Origin: an uncultured Alphaproteobacteria bacterium
Lineage (GTDB): Bacteria > Pseudomonadota > Alphaproteobacteria > Caulobacterales > Caulobacteraceae
Length of the DNA: 64,000 nt
NCBI GenBank assembly: GCA_903860975.1
Contig: CAIOSI010000034.1
Location: 59,200 to 123,199 of the forward strand
Direction of reading: 5' to 3'
Below are positions 27,453 through 37,237 of the stretch, in pieces (position 1 is the stretch's first letter; the number at the start of each line of letters is the position of its first letter). Below the pieces are notes generated by a model, which was not told the DNA's origin, ran no database searches, and saw only the letters and a program-made list of their open reading frames with translations. The translations under genes and the position numbers were made by a program.

Positions 27453-28118
27453 TTGAGCGAGGTTGTATGGACAACGCTTAGGCTTGCCGGCCTGACGACC
27501 GTGCTATTGTTGATCCTCGCAACCCCGATCGCCTGGTGGTTAGCGGGGCGTCGGGCTTGGTGGAGGGAGGTCGTGGCAGCGGTTACGACGCTACCCATTA
27601 TCCTGCCGCCGTCGGTGCTGGGCTTTTATCTGTTGATCGCCATCGCACCGCAGAGCCCCCTGATGGGCCTTTTACATCCCTTTGGGCTGCGCACGCTGGC
27701 CTTCACCTTTCAGGGACTGGTGATCGGCTCGATGGTCTATTCCCTGCCGTTCGCCGTTCAGCCCATCCGCGGCGCGTTCGAAGCCATGGGACCGCGGCCC
27801 ATGGAGGTTGCTGCGACGCTCCGCGCCACGCCGATTGATGCCTTCTTTACGATCGCGCTGCCGCTTTCGAGGCGGGGCTTTGCGACCGCCGCGATCCTGG
27901 TCTTCGCCCACACCATCGGCGAGTTCGGGGTGGTGCTGATGATCGGCGGCGGCATTCCTGGCAAAACCGAGGTGATCTCGGTGCGAATTTATCAATTGGT
28001 GGAGAGCCTGCAATATGGCCAGGCGCACCGGCTGGCGGCCGGCGTGGTCGCCTTCTCATTCGCCGCCTTGCTGGCTTTGCTTTTGATTGGCCGTCAAACG
28101 GATGAGGCGGTCCTATGA
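27453..28118 (+). CDS. modB: Molybdate ABC transporter permease ModB
   Basis: The TTG at 27453 (after GAGGGTCAAGGA) gives 221 residues; a GTG at 27405 would add 16. Five hydrophobic segments and the ABC-contact loop [23 protein letters not shown] (EAA motif) identify a ModB-type permease, as does [20 protein letters not shown]. It would import molybdate together with the ATPase ModC, whose ATG overlaps its stop (ATGA). No modA binding-protein gene is in the window. Confidence 0.88.
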   Translation: MSEVVWTTLRLAGLTTVLLLILATPIAWWLAGRRAWWREVVAAVTTLPIILPPSVLGFYLLIAIAPQSPLMGLLHPFGLRTLAFTFQGLVIGSMVYSLPFAVQPIRGAFEAMGPRPMEVAATLRATPIDAFFTIALPLSRRGFATAAILVFAHTIGEFGVVLMIGGGIPGKTEVISVRIYQLVESLQYGQAHRLAAGVVAFSFAALLALLLIGRQTDEAVL

Positions 28119-28849
28119 ACGGTGTCGTCGGTCGGTTCTCGGGCGCGCTGGGCGGATTTCGCCTCGATGCTGAATTCGCTCTGGAGCCTACGGGCGTCAC
28201 AGCCTTGAGTGGTCCCTCAGGCTCGGGCAAGACCACACTGCTGCGCTGCATCGCGGGCCTCACGCGATTGAAGGGCGGCCTTCGCGTTGCTGGCGCGGTC
28301 TGGCAGGATGAGCAGACGTTTCTTCCGCCACATCGACGAGCGGTGGGCGTGGTATTTCAGGATGCAAGCCTGCTGGCGCACCTGTCCGTCCGCGCAAACC
28401 TCAATTATGGCGCGAAGCGAACCTCAGCAAAGGCGGACATCGGGTTCGATGACACTGTGGAATTGCTGGGACTGGGCCCCCTTCTGACGCGCTCGACGCT
28501 CAACCTCTCGGGAGGCGAGCGACAGCGGGTGGCGCTAGGACGGGCCTTGCTGTCCCAGCCGCGGCTGCTGCTGATGGACGAGCCTCTGTCCAGCCTCGAC
28601 GCCGCCAGCAAGGCCGAAATCCTGCCATACCTGGATCGGCTGCATCGAGCTTTAGCGATCCCTGCGCTCTACATCAGCCACGACGATGCAGAAATCGCGC
28701 GGCTGGCGGACCGGGTGCTGGTGATGGAAGCCGGCCGCGTGCATCCGGCAAAGGCGGTGAAACGTGATGCGCTGTCGGCATTGAGCTCTCGGGAGCGCGA
28801 CGGCTTGGCCCTCGCGGCGCTTCAGGCAGGGCTCAGGCCTCTGAGCTAG
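28115..28849 (+). CDS. modC: Molybdate ABC transporter ATP-binding protein ModC (short form)
   Basis: The 244-residue ATPase has Walker [10 protein letters not shown], the signature [16 protein letters not shown], Walker B LLLMDEP and the switch histidine in ALYISHDD. It ends soon after the nucleotide-binding domain and so lacks the roughly 110-residue C-terminal MOP regulatory domain of E. coli ModC. Its partner permease is upstream. Its stop overlaps the convergent POT transporter gene by 4 bases. Confidence 0.88.
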   Translation: MNGVVGRFSGALGGFRLDAEFALEPTGVTALSGPSGSGKTTLLRCIAGLTRLKGGLRVAGAVWQDEQTFLPPHRRAVGVVFQDASLLAHLSVRANLNYGAKRTSAKADIGFDDTVELLGLGPLLTRSTLNLSGGERQRVALGRALLSQPRLLLMDEPLSSLDAASKAEILPYLDRLHRALAIPALYISHDDAEIARLADRVLVMEAGRVHPAKAVKRDALSALSSRERDGLALAALQAGLRPLS

Positions 28850-30228
28850 GCAGAAGTACCGACCACGCCGTAAGCCTTTCCAAAGCGCCAGTCGATGAGC
28901 AAGAAGATCGCTGCGCCAAGTCCGACCAAACTCGCGTGGAGCGTCCAGAATTGCGCCGGCGTGAGCGCCTCATAGAGGCCACCGAGGCGGCCTGAGATGA
29001 TACTGCCCAGAAACGCCGAAGCGCTGTTGACGCCTAAAAGCGTCGCGACGATCGACGCGGGTGCCGAGCGTGTGAAGATCGCGACCATTGTCGGGGTGAA
29101 GTAGAGCCAGCCGAGGTTCGAGGCGAGGTGGAAGACAATCGCCCAGATCAGTGGGCTGCGCCCGGCCTCATCAGTCACGAACCCGGCGGCGGCTAGCCAC
29201 AGCGTCGAACACGCGAAGATCAGACATCCGATTCCGGCCTTGGCGAATGGGCTTGGCTCGCGGCCGCGGCTGGCTTGCCAACGCCACATCATCAGCATGG
29301 GTGGCAGGCAGATGAAGGGCGATAGGCCGTCGATCGCCTGTAGCCAAGGCACCGGCACCTGGAAGCTGCCGATGTGCAGCTGAATGTGGTCGCGGACCCA
29401 GAGGTTGTAGGTGTTCCAGATCTGGCTTTGACCAATCCAAAACAGGGCGGAGACCGGGACCAAGGCCAGCAAAATAAGGACCCGCCGACGCTCGGCCGCG
29501 GTGAGTGGAGTTTTCGCCGCTTTCGTCTCGCGCACGATCACCGGAACCACCCACCGCTGGCCGCTCAGGTATATGATCAGGCCAACGCTCATGCCGACGC
29601 CGGCGAAGCCGAAGCCGATGTGCCAGCTAAACGTCTGTGCGAGGGCTCCGGTGACGACGGGGGCGATGAATGCGCCGAGATTGACCATCGAATAGTAGAG
29701 TTGGAAAGCCGTGTCGCGACGGGCGTCGTGCTGCGGGTAAAGCTCGCCCACCTGTGGCGCCAGGTTGCCCCGGAGTGCGCCGGCGCCAATGATCAGGAAC
29801 AGCATGGCCAGCAGGAATGACTGGTCAAAGGCCATACAGAAGTGACCGGCCGTCATCAGCAGGGCGCCTATGGTGACAGCACCTTTGCGACCCAGCCAGC
29901 GGTCGCCAAGCCAGCCGCCGATGACCGGCATGAAGGCGACCAGACCTACGTAGAGGCCGAAGACTTGAGAGGCGAGCGCCTGAGTGGAAAGCGGACCCGT
30001 TAGGGCTTGGATGGCTGAGCGCAAGCCAGCAAAGCCGATGATTTTCTCCACATGGCCTGGCGTGAACAGTTGGCCCACCATGTAGAGGGTCAGTAGCGCC
30101 TGCATGCCATGGAAGGAGATCCGCTCCCAAAGCTCCGTGCCGGCCAATACGACCAGGCCCCGAGGGTGTCCAAACAAGCCGCCAGCAGGTTTGACCGCCT
30201 CGCCATCATCGTCAGCTATTGCGCTCAT
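28846..30228 (-). CDS. POT/PTR family proton-coupled peptide transporter
   Basis: This 460-residue, multi-span protein opens with the POT signature [20 protein letters not shown], the E-x-x-E-R-x-x-Y/F-G element of proton-dependent oligopeptide symporters. A second family motif region ([16 protein letters not shown]) follows. It would import di- and tripeptides across the inner membrane. It stands alone. The end overlaps modC by 4 bases, and its start is 138 bases from the end of the metal pump operon. Confidence 0.92.
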   Translation of the reverse strand: MSAIADDDGEAVKPAGGLFGHPRGLVVLAGTELWERISFHGMQALLTLYMVGQLFTPGHVEKIIGFAGLRSAIQALTGPLSTQALASQVFGLYVGLVAFMPVIGGWLGDRWLGRKGAVTIGALLMTAGHFCMAFDQSFLLAMLFLIIGAGALRGNLAPQVGELYPQHDARRDTAFQLYYSMVNLGAFIAPVVTGALAQTFSWHIGFGFAGVGMSVGLIIYLSGQRWVVPVIVRETKAAKTPLTAAERRRVLILLALVPVSALFWIGQSQIWNTYNLWVRDHIQLHIGSFQVPVPWLQAIDGLSPFICLPPMLMMWRWQASRGREPSPFAKAGIGCLIFACSTLWLAAAGFVTDEAGRSPLIWAIVFHLASNLGWLYFTPTMVAIFTRSAPASIVATLLGVNSASAFLGSIISGRLGGLYEALTPAQFWTLHASLVGLGAAIFLLIDWRFGKAYGVVGTSA

Positions 30229-30365
30229 CCAAGGCCCCCCGACATCGCGCGACGCTAAGCGTCAGGCGAAGGGGCGGCAACGCGCAATTCTGCGGCAGGC
30301 CAGTTCAGCGTTGCTCGCACGGCGTTTGGGCAGACCACATCAAATTACCGCAATCTATCGCGGCA

Positions 30366-33300
30366 TCAGACCTCGAGGCGATCATCCGGCCGCGCAACGA
30401 GGGCGTAGAGCACGGGCATGACGAAGACACTGATCAGAAGTCGGGTGAAGAGACCGCTGACAATGACCAGTGCGAACGGCCGCTGCGAGTCCGTACCGAC
30501 CCCGGTCGCCAGCGCAGCCGGCGCAAGGCCCAGCGCCGCCACAAGCGCCGTCATCATGATCGGCCGCAATCGTAGGATCGCGCTTTCACGCACCGCGTAG
30601 GCCAGCGAGACGCCGTCACGGCGAAGCTCGTTGACATAGGAGATGTAGACCACTGCGGTCTGAACCGAGACCCCAAACAGCGCAAGAAAGCCGATCCCAG
30701 AAGAGACCGAGAACGGCGTGTGTGTCAGCCAAAGCGCAAGAACGCCACCGACCGGCGCAGAGAGCGCCACACCCAAAAACGTGATGAACGGGAATTTGAA
30801 GTTCGAATAGAGCGCAAAAAGCAGCAAAAAGATCAGGAAGATCGTCAGCGGCAGGATCAACTTCAGCTGATCGCGCGAGGCCGTGTATTCGGTGTAATCT
30901 CCGCCCCAGTCCGCGTGGTAGCTCTGCGGAAGGGCGACCTTCTGATGGACCTGCTTGATGGCGTCTTCGACGGCGCCGGCCAGGTCGCGACCCTCCACCG
31001 AAAACTGTACGCCGATGTAGCGGGAGTTGTTCTCGCGGTAGATGAAGGCCGCTCCGTTGGTCACCCCAATGTCGGCGAACTCCTTGAGGGGTATCTGCTG
31101 GCCACTCGGCGTCGCGACCAAGATGTTTCCGATTTCCTCGGGGTTTTCGCGGTATCGCTGCTCCAGGCGCACAACAAGATCGAACTGCTTTTCCTGTTGT
31201 ACGACCTGCGTCGCCACATCGCCGCCGATGGCCGCTTGCACCAGACTGTTGAGGTCAGAGACGGTCAGGCCGTAGCGCGCGATCTTGTTTCGGTCGATCT
31301 TGATGGTCAGGCTGGGCTGGCCTAGCTCTCTCACCAAGGTCACGTCCTTGATGCCGCGGACATGCTGCAGGACCTGCTTGATGGCCTTGCCCTTGGTCTC
31401 CAGCGTTTTGAGGTCGGGGCCAAAGACCTTCACGGCCAGCGCGCTTTTAAGTCCGGTTTCGGCTTCGTCGACGGCGTCCTGAGCGGGCTGGGTGTAGTTG
31501 AAGGTGATGCCAGGGAAAGCCTCCAGCTTCTTATCGATGGCCGCGATCAACTGGGCCTTGCTGTGGTGGGGCCCGGTCCACTGAGCGTAGGGCTTCAGAG
31601 CCACGAAGAATTCGACGTTGAAGAAACCGGTCGGATTGGTGCCGTCGTCAGGCCGGCCGAGCTCAGAGGAGACGGTCGTCACCTCGGGGAATGACGTGAG
31701 GATTGCGCGAACCTCGGGGGCGATCTTGGCGCTTTCATCAAAAGAGATGGTGTAAGGCATAGTCGCCCGTACCCAGAGCGCGCCCTCATCGAGTTGGGGC
31801 ATAAACTCTGCTCCTACAAAGGGGATCAGCAGGAGCGTGGCGGCCAGAAGACCACCTGCGGCCCAAAGCGTCCCCCAACGATGCCTGAGGCAGAAATCCA
31901 GGCCCTTTGCGTAACGCGCCTTCAGCCATTCGAAGGGGCGATTGCGCCGCTCACGAACGTCTCTGCGCATCAGAAAGGCGCAGAGTACAGGCAGTAGCAG
32001 CAGCGTCACCAAAAGCGCCCCGATCAGGCCAAAGATCATGGTGTCGGCCATGGGCCTAAACAGGGTGCCAGAGGGGCCAGACAGGACGTAGATCGGCAGG
32101 AAGCTCACCACGATCACAGCCACAGCGTAGACGAGCGGCCGATCCACTTCGGCGGCGGCGTCGCGGATGATTTCATTGACGGTTGTGGGCGTACCTTTTC
32201 GCAGGGCGATCTGGCGGAAGATATTCTCCACCATCACCACGGCCCCATCGACCAATATGCCGAAGTCGATCGCCCCTATGGACAACAGGTTGGCCGAAGC
32301 TTTCTGGACGTCCAGACAGATGAAGGCGAAGAGCAGCGCCAGCGGGATTGTGGCGGCCACGATCAACCCAGCGCGAAAATCGTAGAGGAAGAAGATTAGC
32401 ACCACGACCACCAGGATCATGCCGCGAATCAGATTGCCTTCCACCACGCCCGTGGTGAACTTGATCAGGTCCATCCTGTCATAGAATGGAACGATTTTGA
32501 CATCTTTGGGCAAGATGTGTTGGTTCAGATCGAGAGCCTTGGCCTCGACGCCTTTCAGAACATCTTGGGTCTTCTGGCCGCTGCGCAACATGATGACGCC
32601 TTCGACAGCGTCATCTAGGTTTTGATAGCCAAATTCGCCCAGGCGGGGGGCTATTCCGATCGCCGGGCGACCGACGTCCTTGACCAGCACCGGGACGCCG
32701 TCGTGCACCGCGAGCACGACGTTGCCGATATCCTCCAGGGTCTCTAGCCGGCCGACGCCGCGGACGTAGTAGAACTGGCCGCCTTGCGAATAGAAGCCGC
32801 CGCCGGCGTTGCTGTTGTTCGCTCCAAGCGCGGCCTCGGCTTGGGAGATCGACAGTCCGACACCGGCCAATTTGTTGGGGTCGAACAGCACTTGGTACTG
32901 CATCGCACCGCCGCCGAAGCCCGAGTCATCGGCGACCCCTGGCACGGACTTCAGTGCAGGTTCCACCACCCAGTCCTCGAAGGTCTTCAATTCCATCGCG
33001 GAGCGGTCCGTGCTTTGCAGCACATAGCGGTAGATCAGTCCCGAGGGTGACGACGGCGGCGAGACTGAGGGCTTTACGCCGTCGGGCAAAGAAAGCTCGC
33101 CCAGGCGGTTGAAGACTTCCTGGCGCGCGGTGTTTCGGTCGGTCCCGTCTTTGTAGGTGATCCGCACGTCGGACAGGCCGTAAAGCGAGATCGAACGCGT
33201 AACGGTCGCATCGGGCAGTCCGTTCATGCCCACTTCCGTCGGCACGGTGATCAGCCGCTCGACTTCTTCAGAAGTGTGGCCTGGCCACTGAGTGACCAAT

Positions 33301-33503
33301 TCTACGATCGGCGGCGACAGATCTGGATAAGCATCCACTGGCAGGCGCTGCATCGACCAGATGCCGGTCCCGATCAGGATCAAGGTCAACAGGGCCACAA
33401 GCCAGGGTTGACGCAGGCCCGCGCCGACCACCCGGTTGATCAGCGTGGGTCCGCGCGGCGGTTCCGGCGGCACCAGCCCAGAAGGGGGCAGGGTCTGGCT
33501 CAT
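30366..33503 (-). CDS. HME-type RND metal efflux permease (CzcA/CusA family)
   Basis: The 1045-residue protein has the heavy-metal RND signatures. TM4 carries AIDFGILVDGAVVMVEN with D413, D419 and E426, spaced as the essential acidic triad of CzcA. The N-terminus has LPVDAYPDLSPP, typical of HME pumps. It exports divalent metals such as Zn, Co, Cd or Ni with proton antiport; the exact metal is not readable. It is the third gene of an outer-channel/adaptor/pump operon, with its ATG overlapping the adaptor stop by 4 bases. A Zur-like box upstream of the operon points to zinc. Confidence 0.93.
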   Translation of the reverse strand: MSQTLPPSGLVPPEPPRGPTLINRVVGAGLRQPWLVALLTLILIGTGIWSMQRLPVDAYPDLSPPIVELVTQWPGHTSEEVERLITVPTEVGMNGLPDATVTRSISLYGLSDVRITYKDGTDRNTARQEVFNRLGELSLPDGVKPSVSPPSSPSGLIYRYVLQSTDRSAMELKTFEDWVVEPALKSVPGVADDSGFGGGAMQYQVLFDPNKLAGVGLSISQAEAALGANNSNAGGGFYSQGGQFYYVRGVGRLETLEDIGNVVLAVHDGVPVLVKDVGRPAIGIAPRLGEFGYQNLDDAVEGVIMLRSGQKTQDVLKGVEAKALDLNQHILPKDVKIVPFYDRMDLIKFTTGVVEGNLIRGMILVVVVLIFFLYDFRAGLIVAATIPLALLFAFICLDVQKASANLLSIGAIDFGILVDGAVVMVENIFRQIALRKGTPTTVNEIIRDAAAEVDRPLVYAVAVIVVSFLPIYVLSGPSGTLFRPMADTMIFGLIGALLVTLLLLPVLCAFLMRRDVRERRNRPFEWLKARYAKGLDFCLRHRWGTLWAAGGLLAATLLLIPFVGAEFMPQLDEGALWVRATMPYTISFDESAKIAPEVRAILTSFPEVTTVSSELGRPDDGTNPTGFFNVEFFVALKPYAQWTGPHHSKAQLIAAIDKKLEAFPGITFNYTQPAQDAVDEAETGLKSALAVKVFGPDLKTLETKGKAIKQVLQHVRGIKDVTLVRELGQPSLTIKIDRNKIARYGLTVSDLNSLVQAAIGGDVATQVVQQEKQFDLVVRLEQRYRENPEEIGNILVATPSGQQIPLKEFADIGVTNGAAFIYRENNSRYIGVQFSVEGRDLAGAVEDAIKQVHQKVALPQSYHADWGGDYTEYTASRDQLKLILPLTIFLIFLLLFALYSNFKFPFITFLGVALSAPVGGVLALWLTHTPFSVSSGIGFLALFGVSVQTAVVYISYVNELRRDGVSLAYAVRESAILRLRPIMMTALVAALGLAPAALATGVGTDSQRPFALVIVSGLFTRLLISVFVMPVLYALVARPDDRLEV

Positions 33504-34660
33504 TGGCTCTGCATGAACTGCATGAAGACGCCGCCGTCGACGACGATCCGGTCCCCGGCCTTAAGACCCTCGGGGATGTTGTATTGGTCGCCCGTCCGCT
33601 CGCCCAGCGTGACGTGGCGGCGTGCGAAACCTCCTCCGCTGGCGGCAACAAAGACGAACGGCAGGTTCTCATCGTCGCGCAGGATCGCTGAGACCGGCAC
33701 GAGCAGGCCTGTGTGATCCTGGCCCGAACGGATATGGACCCGAACGTACATTTGCTTCTTCAGCAGGCCATCAGGGTTAGCCACGACGACCCGGGCGCTG
33801 ACCGCGCGGGTGTCAGGGTTCACCAGCGCCGCAATGTTGTCGATTACGCCGCTCAGACGAGCAGTCCCGATGCTCGTCTCGATCTCAGCCGGATCGCCAG
33901 GGCGGATTGAAGCCAAGTCTGAACTCGAGATCTGGGCCATGACCCAAACCTTTGACAGATTGGCGACGGTGAAGGCTGGCGTCGTTCCGGCCTGCAGCAG
34001 CTGACCCTGCGTGATCAACTTCTCCACGAGCGTCCCGGAGATGGGCGCTCGGATTGCACCTTCGATGTGACTAATGGACCGGCCGGCCTGGATATCCCTG
34101 ATTGCGGCAGGATCGAGTTTCAGAGCCTGCAGCGCTTGCAGTGCTGCGTCGCGGTCGGCGGCGGCGTTTCCAGCGTCAGTCTCGGCCTGCTGAGCCTCGC
34201 GGGCCGAGATGCCGTTGTGTTGCGCCAGGTCTTTGTCGGCGTCGGCGAGTTGGCGTGTCGTCCGCGCAGTGGCTACCGCCTTGGCATAAGCGCTGGTCGC
34301 TGCCGCGAAGTCGGAAGAATCGACCATAGCCAAGGCCTGCCCGGCGGCCACCTTTTGACCTGGCGAGACCAGAAGGCGCGTCACGAGGCCTGAGATCGGT
34401 GACGTCACGCCCGTAGATTGGTCGTTATCAAAGTCGACGACACCCGCCGCCTCAATGGTCTTGTGGAAGCTTGCCGAGCCGAGCGTCAGAACGCCGATGT
34501 GCGCCAGCTGCTCTGCGCTTAACGTGACATTCTGCGGTGTGGCTGAAGCCTGGGCGGCGGTATCAGGCTTTGACCCGCAGGCCCCAAGGGTGGCGAGCGG
34601 CATCGCCAGAAGCGCGACGGCTGCAAAGACGCTAGACGACGATCTAGTGGGCATGGGCAT
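33500..34660 (-). CDS. Metal RND efflux periplasmic adaptor (CzcB-like)
   Basis: The 386-residue lipoprotein has a lipobox ending in LGAC (cysteine near residue 28). The adaptor modules follow: VVDFDNDQSTGVTSPISGLVTRLLVSPGQKV, read as the lipoyl half, then a short hairpin, a second lipoyl half, a beta-barrel and a C-terminal domain. The CzcB-type N-terminal motif (AGVVDFDNDQ) supports metal rather than drug efflux. It overlaps the outer membrane channel gene by 17 bases and the pump gene by 4. Confidence 0.92.
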   Translation of the reverse strand: MPMPTRSSSSVFAAVALLAMPLATLGACGSKPDTAAQASATPQNVTLSAEQLAHIGVLTLGSASFHKTIEAAGVVDFDNDQSTGVTSPISGLVTRLLVSPGQKVAAGQALAMVDSSDFAAATSAYAKAVATARTTRQLADADKDLAQHNGISAREAQQAETDAGNAAADRDAALQALQALKLDPAAIRDIQAGRSISHIEGAIRAPISGTLVEKLITQGQLLQAGTTPAFTVANLSKVWVMAQISSSDLASIRPGDPAEIETSIGTARLSGVIDNIAALVNPDTRAVSARVVVANPDGLLKKQMYVRVHIRSGQDHTGLLVPVSAILRDDENLPFVFVAASGGGFARRHVTLGERTGDQYNIPEGLKAGDRIVVDGGVFMQFMQSQ

Positions 34661-36161
34661 CCTTGACGAGATCGGCCTTGATGAGGTCTGAGCGTCGCCA
34701 CCAGCCGCCGCCCAGCGCTTGGTAGAGCGCCACCGTGTCGCTGAAGCGCGCGGCCTGGGCTCCGACCAGGCTGATGCGAGCCTGTTGGTAGGCCTGCTCG
34801 GCGCTCAGCAGAGAAAGGTAGCTTGCATAGCCAGCGCGGTACTGGCGCTCAGACAGATCCAGCGTCGTCTTGGCGGCTTCAGATGCTGCGACCGAAGCCT
34901 TAAGGCCTTCTGCGTCCTGTTCGATAGCCGCCAGCGTGTCGGCGACGTTTTGGACAGCGCCAAGCACAGCGCCGCGGTATTGCTCGGCCGACTGTTGGTA
35001 AGCCGCTCTTGCGGCGCGCTCTTGGTGCCGTAACGCGCCCCCCTGGAAGATCGGCGCGGCCACGGCCGCACCCAGATCCCAGAACCCTGTACCTGAGTGA
35101 AAGACGCGCGCGATCGCCAAGGAGGATGATCCCGCGTTACCGGTGAGCTGGAAATTGGGGAGGCGATTGGCCTGCGCGACGCCGACCTGGGCGCTGGCTG
35201 CGTGAAGGTTGGCCTGGGCAGCCCGCACGTCTGGACGTTGTGTCACGAGCGTCGCGGGCAAGCTCAGCGGCAGGTCCGAAGGCAGCATCAGGCTCTCCAA
35301 CGTGAAGCGCGTTTCAGGCGCTTCAACGGGGAAACGCCCGCTGAGGACGGCGATCAGATCGTGCTGTTGGGCCGATTGTTTAAGGAGCGGGGGAAGAGCG
35401 GCCTTGGCTTGGGCAAGCTGACTTTGCTGGGCGGCGAGTTCGAGGCCGCCTGCATAGCCTTTCGAAACCTGAAGGCGCAGGACATCGACCATCCTGCTGT
35501 TGATATCGATCAATCGCCGAGTGGCGTCGATCTGGGCGTTGATTGATGCGTCCTGGATTGCGGCGTTGGCGACGTTGGTGGTCAGTGTCAGATCGACGGC
35601 CAGCATCTGAAAGCGGTTGGCCTCCTCCTGGGCGCGCGCGCCTTCGGCCAACCGCCGGGTCAGGCCGAAAACGTCGGGAGAATAGGAAACGCTGACCTGT
35701 GGGGTGAAGAGATTATACTCGAAGGCATTGTTGCTGGGCGTTGGCGCAATGTCCCCGGACTGCCGAGTGCGTGTTGCAGAAAGGCCAGCCGCGATGCTGG
35801 GGAAAAAGGCTCCGCGCTGGGCGAGCGTCGTTTCGTGAGCCTGCCTCAGAGCTGCTTGGGCCGCCTTCAGATCGGGATTGGCTTTCAGGGCTTGGACGAT
35901 TAGGTCGTTGAGCGCCGGGGAATGGAAGAGGGTCCACCAATCGCCAGGCAGGTCTGCATCACCGACTAACCTCTGGGCTGTACCTCCCGAGGCCGATGGG
36001 CTTGCGGCAGCCAACGAAGTCTCACGTGAGGCGTAGGTGCTCACCGAAGGCGCCGCCGGTTTCTTAAAATCTGGGCCCGCTGCGCAAGCGCTGACCAGGA
36101 CCATGGCCAGGATGGCGAACGACGGATGCACCGTTGGCCTCAGCGGCCAAACGACTGCCAT
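34644..36161 (-). CDS. NodT-family outer membrane lipoprotein of the metal pump
   Basis: With the ATG at 36161 the protein is 505 residues, with a lipoprotein signal ending in LVSAC. Two OEP repeats follow, matching the NodT/CusC channel family. It is the promoter-proximal gene of the metal efflux operon and supplies the outer membrane channel. An in-frame start at 36224 would add 21 poorly conserved residues. The shared gap with the IscU-like gene contains a strong palindrome discussed separately. Confidence 0.9.
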   Translation of the reverse strand: MAVVWPLRPTVHPSFAILAMVLVSACAAGPDFKKPAAPSVSTYASRETSLAAASPSASGGTAQRLVGDADLPGDWWTLFHSPALNDLIVQALKANPDLKAAQAALRQAHETTLAQRGAFFPSIAAGLSATRTRQSGDIAPTPSNNAFEYNLFTPQVSVSYSPDVFGLTRRLAEGARAQEEANRFQMLAVDLTLTTNVANAAIQDASINAQIDATRRLIDINSRMVDVLRLQVSKGYAGGLELAAQQSQLAQAKAALPPLLKQSAQQHDLIAVLSGRFPVEAPETRFTLESLMLPSDLPLSLPATLVTQRPDVRAAQANLHAASAQVGVAQANRLPNFQLTGNAGSSSLAIARVFHSGTGFWDLGAAVAAPIFQGGALRHQERAARAAYQQSAEQYRGAVLGAVQNVADTLAAIEQDAEGLKASVAASEAAKTTLDLSERQYRAGYASYLSLLSAEQAYQQARISLVGAQAARFSDTVALYQALGGGWWRRSDLIKADLVKDAHAH

Positions 36162-36291
36162 GCGCGCACGACAGTCGTCGCCGACCGGTCTTGTCCGGGA
36201 AAGAGATCCTCGGCTGGGGGGCACTTAAACCGGCGGCAAAGAGTTTGAGGCAGCCGTTGTCATGGTCTCACCCGTGGGGTCCGAGAATTAT

Positions 36292-36310
36292 GATGTTATA
36301 TTATAGCATC
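36292..36310. promoter_or_regulatory. Zur-box-like palindrome before the CzcCBA-type operon
   Basis: The 19-base sequence GATGTTATATTATAGCATC is a near-perfect palindrome with 9-base arms and one mismatched pair. Its core ATGTTATA-N-TATAGCAT differs at one base from the gammaproteobacterial Zur consensus ATGTTATAnTATAACAT as I recall it. It lies about 131 bases before the outer membrane channel start (36161) and about the same from the IscU-like start (36443). A zinc regulator acting on the metal pump is the straightforward inference. Confidence 0.5.
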
Positions 36311-36442
36311 GAGAGCGCAAATAGCCTTCGCGCGGCCTTATGGCGACAAAGAGGTCGCCGGGTTTCAGTTTGCAACAGTCGGCCTGCCCGCGGCGCACAA
36401 AGGCGATTTGACTTGGACGCTGCGGCCTCCGATCTAGAGATC

Positions 36443-36892
36443 ATGATCGACGACCTCTACTCCGCGAAACTCCTGAAGCTCGCTGCGAATATGCCCCGCG
36501 CCGGGCGCCTCGTCGCGCCTGACGCCAGTGTGGAAAAGATCGCCAAGCTTTGCGGCAGTCGGGTGGTGGTGGATGTGGTCCTGATCGGCGACAGGGTCGC
36601 AGACTTCGCTCAGGACGTTAAAGCTTGTGCGCTTGGCCAGGCGGCGGCCTCGGTGTTGGGGCAGCACATTATCGGAGCCAGTCTTGAAGAGCTTGAATTG
36701 GCTCGCGATCAGTTTTGGGCTATGTTGAAGACGGGCGCGCCCGCGCCTGACGGACGATTCTCGGACCTGGCTATGCTCGCGCCTGTGAAGGACTATCCTG
36801 CCCGCCACGCCTCGACGCTTCTGGCGTTTGAGGCCGTGACAGAGGCTGTCAGGACCGCCAGCAGGCGAACTAGCCCCGCCGGCGCAGCTTGA
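36443..36892 (+). CDS. IscU/NifU-like iron-sulfur scaffold family protein
   Basis: Starting at the ATG at 36443 (MIDDLYSAKLLKLAAN) the product is 149 residues. It has IscU-like cysteines in KLCGS and KACALGQA. Where IscU has the HC pair, this protein has RHAS, so the third cysteine that accepts sulfur is not present. This pattern is common in an alphaproteobacterial branch found beside yidD. It may bind or carry a cluster but is unlikely to act as a standard IscU. A much longer upstream frame exists but is not protein-like. yidD follows 57 bases later. Confidence 0.85.
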   Translation: MIDDLYSAKLLKLAANMPRAGRLVAPDASVEKIAKLCGSRVVVDVVLIGDRVADFAQDVKACALGQAAASVLGQHIIGASLEELELARDQFWAMLKTGAPAPDGRFSDLAMLAPVKDYPARHASTLLAFEAVTEAVRTASRRTSPAGAA

Positions 36893-36949
36893 TCCACCGC
36901 GGGGGGCGGCGTAATCGCTGCCCTCTCTTCCGAGATCACCGTAGCCGGC

Positions 36950-37237
36950 ATGACTTTCTATGAACGCTGCGTCAGGGGCGCCCTTGGTGCCTACAAGCTG
37001 ACGCTTTCGCCGCTGATCGGGCGGCAATGCCGGTTTCTTCCGACATGTTCGGAATACGCCGCAGACGCCCTGATCAGCCACGGCCTGTGGCGAGGCGCTG
37101 GGCTCGCCGCGAACAGGCTGTGTCGTTGCCATCCCTGGGGCGGCGGTTCGGGTTTCGATCCCGTCCCGCCTCCGCGTCAAAGACCTCCCAAAGCACAAGT
37201 TGGGAAGCCGTCGCGCAAGTGGACCTGTGAAACATGA
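36950..37237 (+). CDS. yidD: Membrane protein insertion efficiency factor YidD
   Basis: The 95-residue protein carries the compact YidD signature: [19 protein letters not shown] followed by [15 protein letters not shown]. The four conserved cysteines are present. YidD sits at the inner membrane and assists YidC-dependent insertion. It is usually next to rnpA and yidC, but here, as in related alphaproteobacteria, it follows the IscU-like gene. Its stop overlaps the thrS ATG (ATGA at 37234-37237). Confidence 0.95.
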   Translation: MTFYERCVRGALGAYKLTLSPLIGRQCRFLPTCSEYAADALISHGLWRGAGLAANRLCRCHPWGGGSGFDPVPPPRQRPPKAQVGKPSRKWTCET

